Assembly: GCF_003325475.1 (NCBI RefSeq)
Contig: NZ_CP029495.1
Coordinates: 4,526,001 to 4,590,000 of the forward strand
Length of the DNA stretch: 64,000 nucleotides
DNA from: Chromobacterium phragmitis
GTDB lineage: Bacteria; Pseudomonadota; Gammaproteobacteria; Burkholderiales; Chromobacteriaceae
Direction: 5' to 3'
The position numbers and the translations under genes are program-made. This document shows positions 21,601 to 31,200 of the stretch, in pieces (positions within the stretch are counted from its first letter, which is position 1; every line of letters starts with the position of its first letter). The notes under the pieces are model-generated. The model made no database searches and was not told the DNA's origin. It worked only from the letters and a program-made list of their open reading frames with translations.

Positions 21601-24303
21601 ATGGACGCCCACCTTCACCAACAGATTCACGAACGGTTCGACCGGGAGTTCCGCTTCAAGAAGGAGCAGAGCGGCTGGTTGCGCCAGGGCGTGTGCCCCG
21701 GCTGCGGCAAGAAGGAGCTGTACGTCAACGCTGAACACCCGTGGGTAGTGCGCTGCGGCCGGCTGAACCATTGCGGCTACGAGACTCATGTCCGCGACCT
21801 GTACAGCGACCTGTTCGAGGAGTGGAGCGAGCGCTTTCCCAAGCAGCCGGACAACCCCAACGCCACGGCGGACGCCTACCTGCAGCACGACCGCGGCTTC
21901 AGCCTGGACAAGATCCGCGGCTGGTATAGCCAGGAAAGCTACTGGAGCCCGGAGCTGAAAATCGGCTCCGCCACCGTGCGCTTCGCGCTGCCGGGCATCG
22001 GTTACTGGGAGCGCATCATCGACCGGCCGCACCGCTTCGGCCGCCGCAAGGCTTCCTTCCAGGGCAACTACGGCGGCGCCATCTGGCAGGCGCCGGGCCA
22101 GAGCTTCACCGGCGTGGAGGAGATCTGGATCGTTGAGGGCATCTTCAAGGCCATCGGCCTGCTGCATCACGACATCACCGCGGTGTCGGCGCTGTCCACC
22201 ACCAATTACCCGCACCTGTTCCTGGCCGGCCTGGCCGAGCTGTGCGACGCCGCCGGCCGCGATCGCCCGGCACTGGTTTGGGCGTTTGACGACGACCCCG
22301 CCGGCCGCAAGGCCATCCGCGCCTTCGTCAAACGCGCCCGCGAAGACGGCTGGACTTGCAGCGCGGCGCTGTCGCCGGCCATCGGCAAGGCCAAGCGGGA
22401 TTGGGACGATCTGCACCGCATCGGCGCGCTCACGCCGCAAAACATCAAGGACTACCGCCATCACGGCGCGCTGCTGATCGCCGGCAGCGCCGGGGAGAAG
22501 GCCGCGCTGATGTACATGAAGCACGGCCTGCAAACCTTCCCGTTCGACTTCGACCGCCGGCTGTACTGGTTCAAGCTGGATATGGAGAAGTTCGGCGCCG
22601 AGCTGGACGCGCTGATGGAGAAGCACCCGGACGCGTCCGAGGAAGAACTGCGCGGCCAGGCGCTGGAGCGGTCCCACAGCGTGCAGGAGATCGCCAACTG
22701 CCTGCCCGCGCCGCTGTACAACCTGCGCAGCGAAGTCACCGACGAGAGCTGGTACTACTTCCGCATCGATTTCCCGCACGGCGGCCCTTCGGTCAAGGGC
22801 ACCTTCACCGCCGGCCAGATCACGTCCGACAGCGAGTTCAAGAAGCGGCTGCTGCACCTGGGCGCCGGCGCGTACTGGTTCGGCAACAAGCACCAGCTGG
22901 ACAAGCTGGCCAGCCGCTGGACCTACAACATCAAAACCGTCCAGACCATCGACTACCTGGGCTACAGCATCGAGCACGGCTGCTACGTGTGGAACGAGGT
23001 GGCGGCCAAGGGCGGCCAGTTCTGCGCGATCAACGAAGAGGACTACTTCGACCTGGACAAGCTTTCCATCAAGAGCCTGTTCAAGTCCATCCGGCTGGAG
23101 GTGAACACCGACCTGAAGGCCTACCGCGAAGACTGGTTCTCCAAGCTTTACCTGTGCTTCGGCGCCCGCGGCGTGGTGGCGCTGGCCGCCTGGTTCGGCA
23201 GCCTGTTCGCCGAGCAGATCCGCGCGCAGTTCGAGAGCTTCCCCTTCATCGAGATCGTCGGCGAGCCCGGGGCCGGCAAGACCACGCTGATCGAGACGCT
23301 GTGGAAGCTGGTGGGCCGCAATGGGCATGAGGGCGACGACCCGATGAAGGGCTCGATGGTGGGCCTGATGCGCACCATGGCGCAGGTTTCCAATTTGCCG
23401 GTGGTGCTGATCGAGTCCGACCGCAGCGACGAGGGTGCCGACAGCAGCCGCGGCCGGCCGCGCGCGGCCTTCCATTGGGATGCCTTCAAGAGCCTGTTCA
23501 ACGGCGGCAGCCTGCGCACCACCGGCGTCAAATCGTCCGGCCTGGACACCTACACTCCGCAGTTCCGCGCCGCGCTGTTCATCAGCCAGAACGCGGCCGT
23601 GCAGGCCTCCGCGCCGATCATGGAGCGGATCGTCCATATCTGGTTCGACAAGGCACGGCAGAGCACGGAGGGCCGGGAGGCGGCGCTGGCGCTGGGCCGC
23701 ATGGCCGCGGCAGACCTGAGCGGCTTCATGGTGAAGGCCATCCAGCAGGAGCAAACCGTGCTGGCGCTGATGGAGGAGCGCCAACGCAAGTACGAGCTGG
23801 TCATCCAGAACGCCGGCGTCAAGAACCTGCGGGTGCAGAAGAACCATGCCCAGCTGATCGTGATGGTGGACTGTCTGTCCGCCGCCTGCGCCATTACGCC
23901 GGAGCAGCAGCAGGAGGCGAAGGAGCTGCTGCTCGAGCTCGCCATCCAGCGCGAGACAACCCTGGCCGCCGACCACGCCGTCGTCCAGCAGTTCTGGGAG
24001 ATCTACGACTACCTGGAAAACGACGAGGACGGCTGCTCGCAAGTGCTCAACCACAGCCGCGACAGCGGGCTCATCGCCATCAACCTGAACCACTTCATCG
24101 AGGTGGCCAGCGACCGGCGCCAGACCCTGCCGGACATCGGCGAGCTGAAGAAGCTGCTGCCCACCAGCCGCCGCCACAAATTCATCGAAGCGAACAAGAC
24201 CGTGAACAGCGCCATCAACGCGCAGTTCAATGCGCGCTCCAGCGGCCAAAAGCGCGCCAGCACCGTGAAGTGCTGGGTATTCGAGGCCAAACGCAATGCC
24301 TGA
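21601..24303 (+). CDS. Toprim DNA primase-helicase replication protein
   Basis: This 900-residue protein has an N-terminal zinc ribbon (Cys-Pro-Gly-Cys ... Cys-Gly-Arg-Leu-Asn-His-Cys-Gly, residues about 32-60). A Toprim domain follows with Ile-Val-Glu-Gly near 176 and Phe-Asp-Asp-Asp-Pro at 229-233, then a helicase domain with Walker A Gly-Glu-Pro-Gly-Ala-Gly-Lys-Thr-Thr at 554-562. This is a P4-alpha-like primase-helicase, not the rolling-circle gpA of P2, so the phage probably replicates differently from P2. It is cytoplasmic and heads an early operon of small genes. No replication origin could be recognised around it. Confidence 0.85.
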   Translation: MDAHLHQQIHERFDREFRFKKEQSGWLRQGVCPGCGKKELYVNAEHPWVVRCGRLNHCGYETHVRDLYSDLFEEWSERFPKQPDNPNATADAYLQHDRGFSLDKIRGWYSQESYWSPELKIGSATVRFALPGIGYWERIIDRPHRFGRRKASFQGNYGGAIWQAPGQSFTGVEEIWIVEGIFKAIGLLHHDITAVSALSTTNYPHLFLAGLAELCDAAGRDRPALVWAFDDDPAGRKAIRAFVKRAREDGWTCSAALSPAIGKAKRDWDDLHRIGALTPQNIKDYRHHGALLIAGSAGEKAALMYMKHGLQTFPFDFDRRLYWFKLDMEKFGAELDALMEKHPDASEEELRGQALERSHSVQEIANCLPAPLYNLRSEVTDESWYYFRIDFPHGGPSVKGTFTAGQITSDSEFKKRLLHLGAGAYWFGNKHQLDKLASRWTYNIKTVQTIDYLGYSIEHGCYVWNEVAAKGGQFCAINEEDYFDLDKLSIKSLFKSIRLEVNTDLKAYREDWFSKLYLCFGARGVVALAAWFGSLFAEQIRAQFESFPFIEIVGEPGAGKTTLIETLWKLVGRNGHEGDDPMKGSMVGLMRTMAQVSNLPVVLIESDRSDEGADSSRGRPRAAFHWDAFKSLFNGGSLRTTGVKSSGLDTYTPQFRAALFISQNAAVQASAPIMERIVHIWFDKARQSTEGREAALALGRMAAADLSGFMVKAIQQEQTVLALMEERQRKYELVIQNAGVKNLRVQKNHAQLIVMVDCLSAACAITPEQQQEAKELLLELAIQRETTLAADHAVVQQFWEIYDYLENDEDGCSQVLNHSRDSGLIAINLNHFIEVASDRRQTLPDIGELKKLLPTSRRHKFIEANKTVNSAINAQFNARSSGQKRASTVKCWVFEAKRNA

Positions 24304-24324
24304 CACCCGGAAAGGAGCAAGACC

Positions 24325-24510
24325 ATGCAGTCTCAATTCCATCGTCTGATCGCCGCGGCCGACGCCGTGCTGGGGCAAGTCCAGAACGGCGAACTGTTCT
24401 GCCACGGCGAGCCGTACATCAGCCGCAACAGCGTCATCCTCGATGAGCTGGAGTCCGCCACGGAGGAAGCGCGGCGGCTACAAGCGCTGGACCAGGGAGA
24501 AGCCGCATGA
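24325..24510 (+). CDS. 61-residue early phage protein, unknown function
   Basis: The gene follows the primase by about 20 bases with AAAGGAG upstream of the ATG, and its stop overlaps the next ATG. The product is helical and acidic, ending in Glu/Ala-rich sequence, with one Cys-His pair near residue 26. No domain is recognised. Confidence 0.65.
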   Translation: MQSQFHRLIAAADAVLGQVQNGELFCHGEPYISRNSVILDELESATEEARRLQALDQGEAA

Positions 24511-24725
24511 ACCTGTCCCAGCTCGATTACCTGGACCAGATCACCTCCGACGCGCTGAACCAGATCGACAGCCGCGTCGGCCAGCTGTCTACCGGCGAGC
24601 GCCTGTACGTGGCGCTCGCCGCCAACCGCCTGGACCTGATGCCGGGCTACACCATCCCGCAAGCGCTGGCTCGCCTTGGCGACGACGATGTCGCCGAGCT
24701 GATCGCCCGCTGGCAATACGCATAA
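24507..24725 (+). CDS. 72-residue early phage protein, unknown function
   Basis: The start overlaps the previous stop (ATGA), showing coupled translation. The product is acidic and mostly helical, with Leu-Ser-Thr-Gly-Glu-Arg-Leu-Tyr-Val-Ala-Leu-Ala in the middle. No family is recognised; codon use matches the early phage genes. Confidence 0.68.
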   Translation: MNLSQLDYLDQITSDALNQIDSRVGQLSTGERLYVALAANRLDLMPGYTIPQALARLGDDDVAELIARWQYA

Positions 24726-24735
24726 GGACGCCAAG

Positions 24736-25083
24736 ATGAACCTCTACACCCACGCCGCGCTGGAAATCATGCAGGAGTGCCACGGCCATCTGCGCAAGCT
24801 GGAGCATGCCGTTCCCGCCATCAGCCAGGCCGAACAGCTGGCCGCGGCCCTGACCGGTGCCGGCGTCCAAACCGAGGCGCGCTATGGTCTGAGCGCCGGC
24901 GTGCACCTGAAGGCGGTGATCAAGCGCTATCACCGAATGGCCGCCATCCGCGTGCTGCACGCCAAGGCGACCGACACCGGCCGCGTCGTCGTCAACGAGA
25001 ACAACACCCGCTTCATCTTGATCCCCGCCAGCCACGCGGACACGAACACCCAGACCATCGAACTGACCTTTGAGGAGATCTGA
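24736..25083 (+). CDS. 115-residue early phage protein, unknown function
   Basis: This is the third small gene of the early operon, ten bases after its neighbour. An N-terminal helical region (His-Ala-Ala-Leu-Glu-Ile-Met-Gln-Glu-Cys) precedes a beta-rich C-terminal half that ends Ile-Glu-Leu-Thr-Phe-Glu-Glu-Ile. No catalytic motif is visible. The last codons contain the GAGGAGA that serves as ribosome binding site for the following gene. Confidence 0.66.
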   Translation: MNLYTHAALEIMQECHGHLRKLEHAVPAISQAEQLAAALTGAGVQTEARYGLSAGVHLKAVIKRYHRMAAIRVLHAKATDTGRVVVNENNTRFILIPASHADTNTQTIELTFEEI

Positions 25084-25084
25084 C

Positions 25085-25384
25085 ATGCACGCTGCCATCA
25101 CCCACACCCCGCGCGAGATCCGCCGCAAGCTTGGCCTCAATCAGCAAGAGTTCTGGAGCCGCCTGGGCGTGACCCAGTCCGGCGGCAGCCGCTACGAATC
25201 CGGCCGCAGCATGCCGAAGCCGGTGCGCGAGCTGCTGCGCCTGGTGCACATCGAACAGATCGACCTCTCCACGGTGCGCCGCGAAGACTTCGAAATCGCG
25301 GCCTATCTCAAGAGCGCGCATCCGGATCTGTACCTGAGCCTGAAAAGGGCCATGGTCGGCCAACAAGAGAAAGGCGAATCATGA
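25085..25384 (+). CDS. Helix-turn-helix (XRE-like) early phage protein
   Basis: This 99-residue protein has a helix-turn-helix at about residues 8-50: Arg-Arg-Lys-Leu-Gly-Leu-Asn-Gln-Gln-Glu-Phe-Trp-Ser-Arg-Leu-Gly-Val-Thr-Gln, then Tyr-Glu-Ser-Gly-Arg. The ATG at 25085 has GAGGAGA eight bases upstream. It is an early-operon regulator distinct from the lysogeny repressor. Its stop overlaps the next ATG. Confidence 0.75.
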   Translation: MHAAITHTPREIRRKLGLNQQEFWSRLGVTQSGGSRYESGRSMPKPVRELLRLVHIEQIDLSTVRREDFEIAAYLKSAHPDLYLSLKRAMVGQQEKGES

Positions 25385-25632
25385 AGCTGTCCATGAGCGC
25401 GGAGGGTTTCTGCCTACCGGAGCGACAACTCCCAGAACTAACTCGACTACCCAAAAAGCGGGTTCGCCTGTTGGTGGTAAACGCAGCACCGTCTCTGCGC
25501 TACGTTTCCAAGGTGGAGATTTCTGGACGGAAGTATTGGGCAGATCACTCCACCGGCACGTTATATCGCCAGGACAATGGCCGCTGCGTGGGCAGCAGCA
25601 GGCTGCAACTGGACTTGTCGTCTCTGCAGTAG
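25381..25632 (+). CDS. 83-residue early phage protein, unknown function
   Basis: The start overlaps the preceding stop. The product is basic, with Pro-Lys-Lys-Arg-Val-Arg-Leu-Leu-Val-Val in the middle and a later Gly-Arg-Lys-Tyr-Trp-Ala-Asp. No family is recognised. Its codon use is slightly less GC-rich than that of the neighbouring early genes. Confidence 0.6.
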   Translation: MKLSMSAEGFCLPERQLPELTRLPKKRVRLLVVNAAPSLRYVSKVEISGRKYWADHSTGTLYRQDNGRCVGSSRLQLDLSSLQ

Positions 25633-25646
25633 TGCGACAGGCCGGG

Positions 25647-25877
25647 ATGATCATGTTTCTGACCGAGATTGAAATCCAACGGCTAACCGGCTACAAGCGC
25701 CCGGCAGACCAGCTTCGCTGGCTGCTGGAGCGCGGCTGGCTGCATGAAACCAATGCAGCCGGCCGGCCTATCGTGCTGCGCCGCTACGCTGATAGCCGGC
25801 TGTCCGGCAGCAAAGCTGCAAACCAGGCCATGCCCGCCGCGGGCATGGTCCCTGATTTTTCCAAGGTGAACCGTTGA
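25647..25877 (+). CDS. DUF4224-domain protein (excision/integration accessory)
   Basis: This 76-residue protein carries the DUF4224 pattern Phe-Leu-Thr-Glu-x-Glu-Ile-x-x-Leu-Thr-Gly-Tyr-Lys-Arg-Pro, then Gln-Leu-Arg-Trp-Leu, within its first 35 residues. Such proteins are nearly always encoded just before a phage integrase and are thought to help recombination directionality, though this is not established for this one. Two close ATGs (25647 and 25653) are possible. Its TGA overlaps the integrase start. Confidence 0.75.
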   Translation: MIMFLTEIEIQRLTGYKRPADQLRWLLERGWLHETNAAGRPIVLRRYADSRLSGSKAANQAMPAAGMVPDFSKVNR

Positions 25878-26911
25878 TGGGCCGTAGACGCACCGTACAC
25901 AAAAAACTGCCCGCCCACATGCACCGCAAGGGCAACAGCTACTACTTCGTCCAGATGGTGGACGGGCGCCGTTCATGGGTGCCTCTGGGCAACGACCTGG
26001 CCATCGCTCGGCTCAAGTGGGCCGAGCTGACCAATATTGGCGACGCCGAGGTCGAGGACATCACCTTTGCCGTGGCGGTGGCGCGTTACCGCCGCGATGC
26101 GCTGCCGGCCAAAGCGGCCAAGACTCAAGAGGAGTACGACCGGGCGCTGGACCGGCTGCTGGCCGTTTTCGGCAAAATGCCGCTGGATCTGATCATCCCG
26201 CAGTACGTCAGGAAGTATCTGGACGAGCGAAAGGCAAAAGTCGCCGGCAACCGTGAAAAGGCGGTTCTGTCCACGGTGTTCAATCACGCGCGCGAGTGGG
26301 GATATACCAAGGCCGCCAACCCCTGCGCGGGAGTGAAAGGGAACACGGAAACCGGCCGGCTGCGCTACATCGAGGACCAGGAGCTGCTGGCCGTTTTGGA
26401 CCACGCCTGCCGGCCGCTGCGCGATGCGATGGAGATCGCCTACTACACCGGCCAGCGGCCGAGCGACGTGCTGAAGCTGAAGCGGACGGATATCCGCGAA
26501 GGCACGCTCTTTTTCCGCCAGAAGAAGACGGGCACCGCGCTGCGGTTTGCGATCGATGGCCCGCTGTTCGACGTGCTGCTGCGGATCACCACCGATCCAA
26601 TCCAGATCCCGGCCGGCGCCGTGCGCTCGCTTTACCTGATCCAGAACGAGGAAGGCCAGCAGCTGGGCTATCGGGCGCTGAACTACCGCTTCAACAAGGC
26701 ATGCAAAGCCGCCGGCATCCCCGACTTCCAGTTCCGTGACATCCGCGGCAAGGCCGGGACCGACACGGAAGACGTGACCGGCCTGGGACATGCCCAGCGC
26801 CTGTTGGGACACAAGAACCGGAAGATGACCGAGCACTACATCAAAGAGCGGCTCGGCTACCGCGTAGCCCCGACGCCGAAGCTGCTGATCAAGCAGAAAA
26901 AGCGGGCGTGA
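25877..26911 (+). CDS. int: Tyrosine-family phage integrase
   Basis: This 344-residue protein has an N-terminal arm-binding and SAM-like core-binding region (residues about 20-150) and a catalytic domain. Box I arginine is R194 in Thr-Gly-Gln-Arg-Pro-Ser-Asp-Val, box II shows Arg-Asp-Ile-Arg with R290 and R287 in place of the usual His, H312 lies in Leu-Leu-Gly-His-Lys, and the nucleophile is Y321. It integrates and excises the prophage at a tRNA-Thr gene whose 3' copy lies 117 bases downstream. The ATG at 25877 is preferred over TTG 25874. Confidence 0.92.
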   Translation: MGRRRTVHKKLPAHMHRKGNSYYFVQMVDGRRSWVPLGNDLAIARLKWAELTNIGDAEVEDITFAVAVARYRRDALPAKAAKTQEEYDRALDRLLAVFGKMPLDLIIPQYVRKYLDERKAKVAGNREKAVLSTVFNHAREWGYTKAANPCAGVKGNTETGRLRYIEDQELLAVLDHACRPLRDAMEIAYYTGQRPSDVLKLKRTDIREGTLFFRQKKTGTALRFAIDGPLFDVLLRITTDPIQIPAGAVRSLYLIQNEEGQQLGYRALNYRFNKACKAAGIPDFQFRDIRGKAGTDTEDVTGLGHAQRLLGHKNRKMTEHYIKERLGYRVAPTPKLLIKQKKRA

Positions 26912-26913
26912 CC

Positions 26914-26985
26914 CTTCTACAAAAGGTGCCAAGAACCGCGTAAAACCTAGGGAAAACAAGGGGTTTTTGACATGTTTTGTAGAAG
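26914..26985. repeat. 11-bp inverted repeat beside the attachment site
   Basis: CTTCTACAAAA at 26914-26924 is repeated exactly in inverted form (TTTTGTAGAAG) at 26975-26985, 50 bases apart, between int and the attachment remnant. The position suits integrase arm-type sites or excisionase sites. Confidence 0.5.
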
Positions 26986-27028
26986 CGAAAATGAGCTAAG
27001 CTATTGATTTGTTACGTCTTGCAGCACA

Positions 27029-27074
27029 ACTTGTAATCAGGGGGTCGCGAGTTCGATTCCTGCCGCCGGCACCA
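27029..27074 (+). tRNA. 3' fragment of tRNA-Thr(UGU): prophage attachment-site remnant (attR)
   Basis: From the anticodon loop ACTTGTAATCA through variable loop, T arm (TTCGATT with the unusual A-C pair that E. coli thrU also has) and acceptor strand to CCA, this is the 3' 46 bases of tRNA-Thr(UGU). No matching 5' half lies upstream, so it is not a functional gene. The intact copy should be at the left prophage end outside the window. Confidence 0.85.
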
Positions 27075-27080
27075 AATAAA

Positions 27081-27118
27081 ATCAAGGGCTTGCAAGATTT
27101 TTCTTGCAAGCCCTTGAT
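27081..27118 (+). terminator. Strong hairpin downstream of the tRNA fragment
   Basis: A perfect 17-bp stem (ATCAAGGGCTTGCAAGA paired with its complement) closes on a TTTT loop. It was probably the terminator of the original tRNA gene, left at this end when the prophage integrated. Confidence 0.8.
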
Positions 27119-27225
27119 GCATTTTAGACGGAATATTAGACAGCACTGTCCAATCCCCCCGGGCGAGCTGCCGCATCTGTGCAGAAGGTCAGCCCCGGGG
27201 AGCGTTTAATCCTTGCCGGCTACAG

Positions 27226-28221
27226 TCAGGCCGGCCAGTAAACCCGTTTCAGCGGCAACAGCACGCGCGTTTCCAGGTCCATCGCCTGATAGTGTTCGAG
27301 GATGGCCTCGACGAGGTCATCCAGATTCATCAAGGTGATGGGGTTATTTGCGCGTTCGGCCTCGTAATAGGCTTCACGTGAGAACCCGCCAGTGCTGACG
27401 TACAAACCCTTGTCGCCAGGGTGCCGGATGACGGCCAGAAAACCACGCACTTCCTTCGTACCCATCTGGGCGCGGCGATGCTTCACCTCGACGATGATGC
27501 GCGGCTGCTCAAAACCGAAGCCATCCGGCGAAGCAACAATATCCTTCCCGCGGTCGGGCCCCGAGGGCGATACGCGGGTTTTATACCCCATGGCGCGCAG
27601 CAGTCCCGCTGTGAGGTCCTGCATCTGCTCCCAATCGAGTTTGCTCACCCGGTCTTTGATGAACTCGAGGGACCTTGCTTGCAAGTCCTGCAGGAGGTCC
27701 TCTTCCTCAAGCCCCTCGTCTTCCTCGCTCGCTTGTTGTGGCTTCCCGCCGCTCATCAGGGCTTCAAACTCACAGTAGATTTCTGCCGAGACCTTGAAGA
27801 GGGTCAATGTCGAACCCAGCGAGTTCTTGGCCTTGACCGTCAAGTCATCCCGCGCCACCTCGTGCAGCCACTCGATCTGGCGGTAGGTCGGAAACTCCCC
27901 CTCAAACAGGGTAGCGTCATACCGTGCCTCACTGACAATCCTGCCAACCAGATAAATACGGCGGGCACTGTCGTAGGTAACTACTTGGTCGCCGACTTGC
28001 ACTTCGCGCACAAACCGGAACACCTGCCCCGCGGCGCTGCGCTGTTTGGGCTTTGAATCCTCCGGGTAAGCCTCCGCCATACGCTGTGAAAAGTCTTCGC
28101 GTGTGACGAGGTCCAAGGTATTCCCCGCTTCAATCCAGCCAATGGCCACGATAGCCATGGATTTGAATTCCGGAGCAAGACGGCCGCCGCTATCGGCGCG
28201 CACGAGCCAGGTTGAGGCCAT
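27226..28221 (-). CDS. Mrr-like restriction endonuclease
   Basis: This 331-residue protein has an N-terminal domain starting Thr-Trp-Leu-Val-Arg-Ala that looks like an EVE/PUA-type or similar sensor, and a charged linker at about 155-170. The C-terminal Mrr catalytic domain shows Gly-Pro-Asp-Arg-Gly-Lys-Asp-Ile-Val near 225 and Ile-Ile-Val-Glu-Val-Lys-His-Arg near 246, the Asp and Glu-x-Lys of the PD-(D/E)XK nuclease. Such enzymes cut modified foreign DNA. It lies 39 bases downstream of hsdR on the same strand and is likely co-transcribed, giving a combined locus against both unmodified and modified DNA. Confidence 0.85.
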   Translation of the reverse strand: MASTWLVRADSGGRLAPEFKSMAIVAIGWIEAGNTLDLVTREDFSQRMAEAYPEDSKPKQRSAAGQVFRFVREVQVGDQVVTYDSARRIYLVGRIVSEARYDATLFEGEFPTYRQIEWLHEVARDDLTVKAKNSLGSTLTLFKVSAEIYCEFEALMSGGKPQQASEEDEGLEEEDLLQDLQARSLEFIKDRVSKLDWEQMQDLTAGLLRAMGYKTRVSPSGPDRGKDIVASPDGFGFEQPRIIVEVKHRRAQMGTKEVRGFLAVIRHPGDKGLYVSTGGFSREAYYEAERANNPITLMNLDDLVEAILEHYQAMDLETRVLLPLKRVYWPA

Positions 28222-28260
28222 AGCAATCCTTTTTTGACATTATTTTCATAAAAACCCGCA

Positions 28261-31200
28261 TCAAATCCACGCTTCCCCGAGTGCCTGCGCCTGCTGCAGC
28301 ACCAACTCCACGGCGCCGTCCTGCTGGTCCGGCGGATACTTGTACTTGCGCAGAATCCGCTTCACCATCAGCCTCAGCTTGGCGCGGACGCTTTCGCGCG
28401 CCGACCAGTCCACGCTGAGGTTTTTGCGCAGATTGTCAGTCAGCTCATGGGCAATCTTCTTCAGCGTCTCGTCCGTCAGCTCGCGCACCGCGGACTCGTT
28501 GTTGGCAAGCGCGTCGTAAAAGCGGATTTCATCTTCAGTGAGGCCCAACGCTTCGCTGCGGTTGGCCGCTTCATGAAACTTCTTGGCCATCTCGATGAGT
28601 TCCTCGATGACCTGAGCCGTTTCAATGGAGCGGTTCTGGTAGCGCTTCACCACATTGGCCAGCATTTCGGAGAACTTCTTCTCCTGCACCACATTGCCGG
28701 AGAAGCGGCTTTTCACCTCGCCTTCCAGCAGGCGCTCCAGCAGCTCTACCGCCAGGTTACGCTCAGGCAGATTGCGCACTTCCGCGAGGAACGCCTCGTC
28801 GAGAATACCGATATTGGGTTTATCGAGACCCACGGCTTCGAACACATCCACCACTTCGTCGGACACCACCGCCGAGCCGATGATTTGGCGGATAGCCAAC
28901 TCCCGTTCTTCGTCGGTGCGCTTTTGCTGGCTGATATCGCGCTTGGTCAGAATGACTTTGACGGCCTGCATGAACGCCACTTCCTCGCGCACGGCCTTGG
29001 CTTCGTCCAGCGTGCAGCACAGCGTGAAGGCCTTGCTCATCGCCAACGCGGCATCGGCGAAGCGCTTCTTGCCATCCTCCAGCCCCAGGACATGGTTGGC
29101 GGCGCCGGCCAGGCATTTGTGTCCCGCCGTCAGGAAATCGCTATAGTCGTAGCCGTGCAGCATGCCCTGCAGGATGTCGAGCTTCTCCGCCAGGATGGCA
29201 TAGGCTTCCGCGGCGTCCACGGTCGGCTTGCCGCGGCCATTGCTGGCGGTGTATTCCTTGAGCGCCGATTTCAGCTCGTTGGCGATGCCGATATAGTCCA
29301 CCACCAAGCCGCCTTGCTTGTCCTTGAACACCCGGTTGACCCGCGCGATGGCCTGCATCAGGTTGTGGCCTTTCATCGGCTTGTCCACGTACAGGGTATG
29401 CACGCAAGGCGCGTCGAAGCCGGTGAGCCACATGTCGCGCACGATGACCAGGCGCAAAGGGTCGGCGGGGTCTTTGAAGCGTTTTTCCAGGCGCTTCTTG
29501 GTTTGATGGTTGTAGATGTGCGGCCGCAGCAGCGCTTTGTCGCTGGCCGAGCCGGTCATCACAATCTTGATGGCGCCTTTCTCGGGGTCGGCGTCATGCC
29601 AGTCCGGACGCAGCCTGATGATTTCCTTGTAGAGGTGGACGCAGATGTCGCGGCTCATCGCCACCACCATGGCCTTGCCGTTTTGCGCCTTGCAGCGTTC
29701 CTCGTAATGGGCCACTAGGTCCGCCGCCACGGCTTCGATGCGCGGTTCCGCGCCCACCACCTTTTCCAGCACCGCCCAGCGGCTCTTCAACTTGGCCTGC
29801 TGGCTTTCCTCTTCATTCTCGGCCAGCTCGTCCACTTCTTCGTCTATCAGCGGCAGCTCGTCGGCCTTGAGCGACAGCTTGGCCAGGCGGGACTCGAAAT
29901 AGATGGCCACCGTGGCCCCGTCTTCCTTGGCCTGCTGCATGTCGTAGACGTGGATGTAGTCGCCAAACACCGCCCGGGTGTCGCGGTCCTCGCTGGACAC
30001 CGGAGTGCCGGTGAAGGCGACGAAGGTGGCGTTGGGCAAGGCGTCGCGCAGATGCTGGGCATAACCCACCTGATAGACGGCGTGCGGCTCCGCCGCCCGC
30101 TGGACCTTATCGTCATTGGCGGCGGCTTTCGGGGCTTTCAGGGTCTTGAGCTTGGCCTCAAAGCCATACTGGGTGCGATGAGCCTCGTCGGCGATGACCA
30201 CGATATTGCGGCGGTCGGACAGCATGGGGAAGCTGTCTTCGTCCTCGCCGGGCATGAACTTCTGGATGGTGGCGAACACGATGCCGCCGGAAGGCCGGTT
30301 GGCCAGCTTGGCGCGCAGGTCCTGGCGTGTGGCCACCTGTACCGGCTGCTCGCGCAGCAGGTCCTGCGCCAGCGAGAACACGCCAAACAGCTGGCCGTCC
30401 AGGTCGTTGCGGTCGGTAATCACCACGATGGTCGGGTTTTCCATGGCGGCGTCCTGCATCACCCGCGCGGCGAAACAGGTCATGGTGATGCTCTTGCCGC
30501 TGCCCTGGGTATGCCACACCACGCCGCCCTTGTGGCTGCCGCCGGGGCGCGACGACGCCACCACCTGCTGAATGGCGGCGCGCACCGCGTGAAACTGGTG
30601 GTAGCCGGCAATCTTCTTCACCAGCTTGCCGTCATCCTCAAACAGCACGAAGAAGCGCAGATAGTCGAGCAGATAAGCCGGCGCCAGCACGCCGCGCACC
30701 AGGGTTTCCAGTTCGTTGAACTGCCCCAGCGGGTCCAGCGTGACGCCATCGATGGTGCGCCACTGCATGTAGCGCTCGGCATTGGCCGACAGCGAACCCA
30801 TGCGGGCTTCGGAACCATCGGCAATCACCAGGATTTCGTTGTACTGGAAAACGTCCGGTATCTGCTCCTTGTAGGTTTGAATCTGCTCGTAGGCTTTCCA
30901 GATATCGGCGTTTTCATCCGCCGGGTTCTTCAGCTCCAGCAGCGCCAGCGGCAAGCCATTCACAAACAGGATGATGTCCGGACGGCGGCTGTGGCGCGGC
31001 CCCTTGATGGCGAATTGGTTCACCGCCAGCCATTCGTTGGCGGACGGATTGGCCCAGTCGATGAGGCGCACAAAGTCGCCGCGGGTTTCGCCGTCTTTCC
31101 GCACCTCCACCGGCACTCCGCCCACCAGCAACTGGTGGAAACGACGGTTGGCGGACAACAAGGCCGGAATGCCCAGCTCCTGCATCTGGCGCAGCGCATC

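Noticed and set aside
21586..24405. A 939-codon open frame on the minus strand
   Set aside because: It lies entirely opposite the primase-helicase gene and arises from GC-rich third positions; it has no family features.
27029..27074. A functional tRNA-Thr gene
   Set aside because: Only the part from the anticodon loop onward is present; upstream sequence has no acceptor 5' strand and no D arm.
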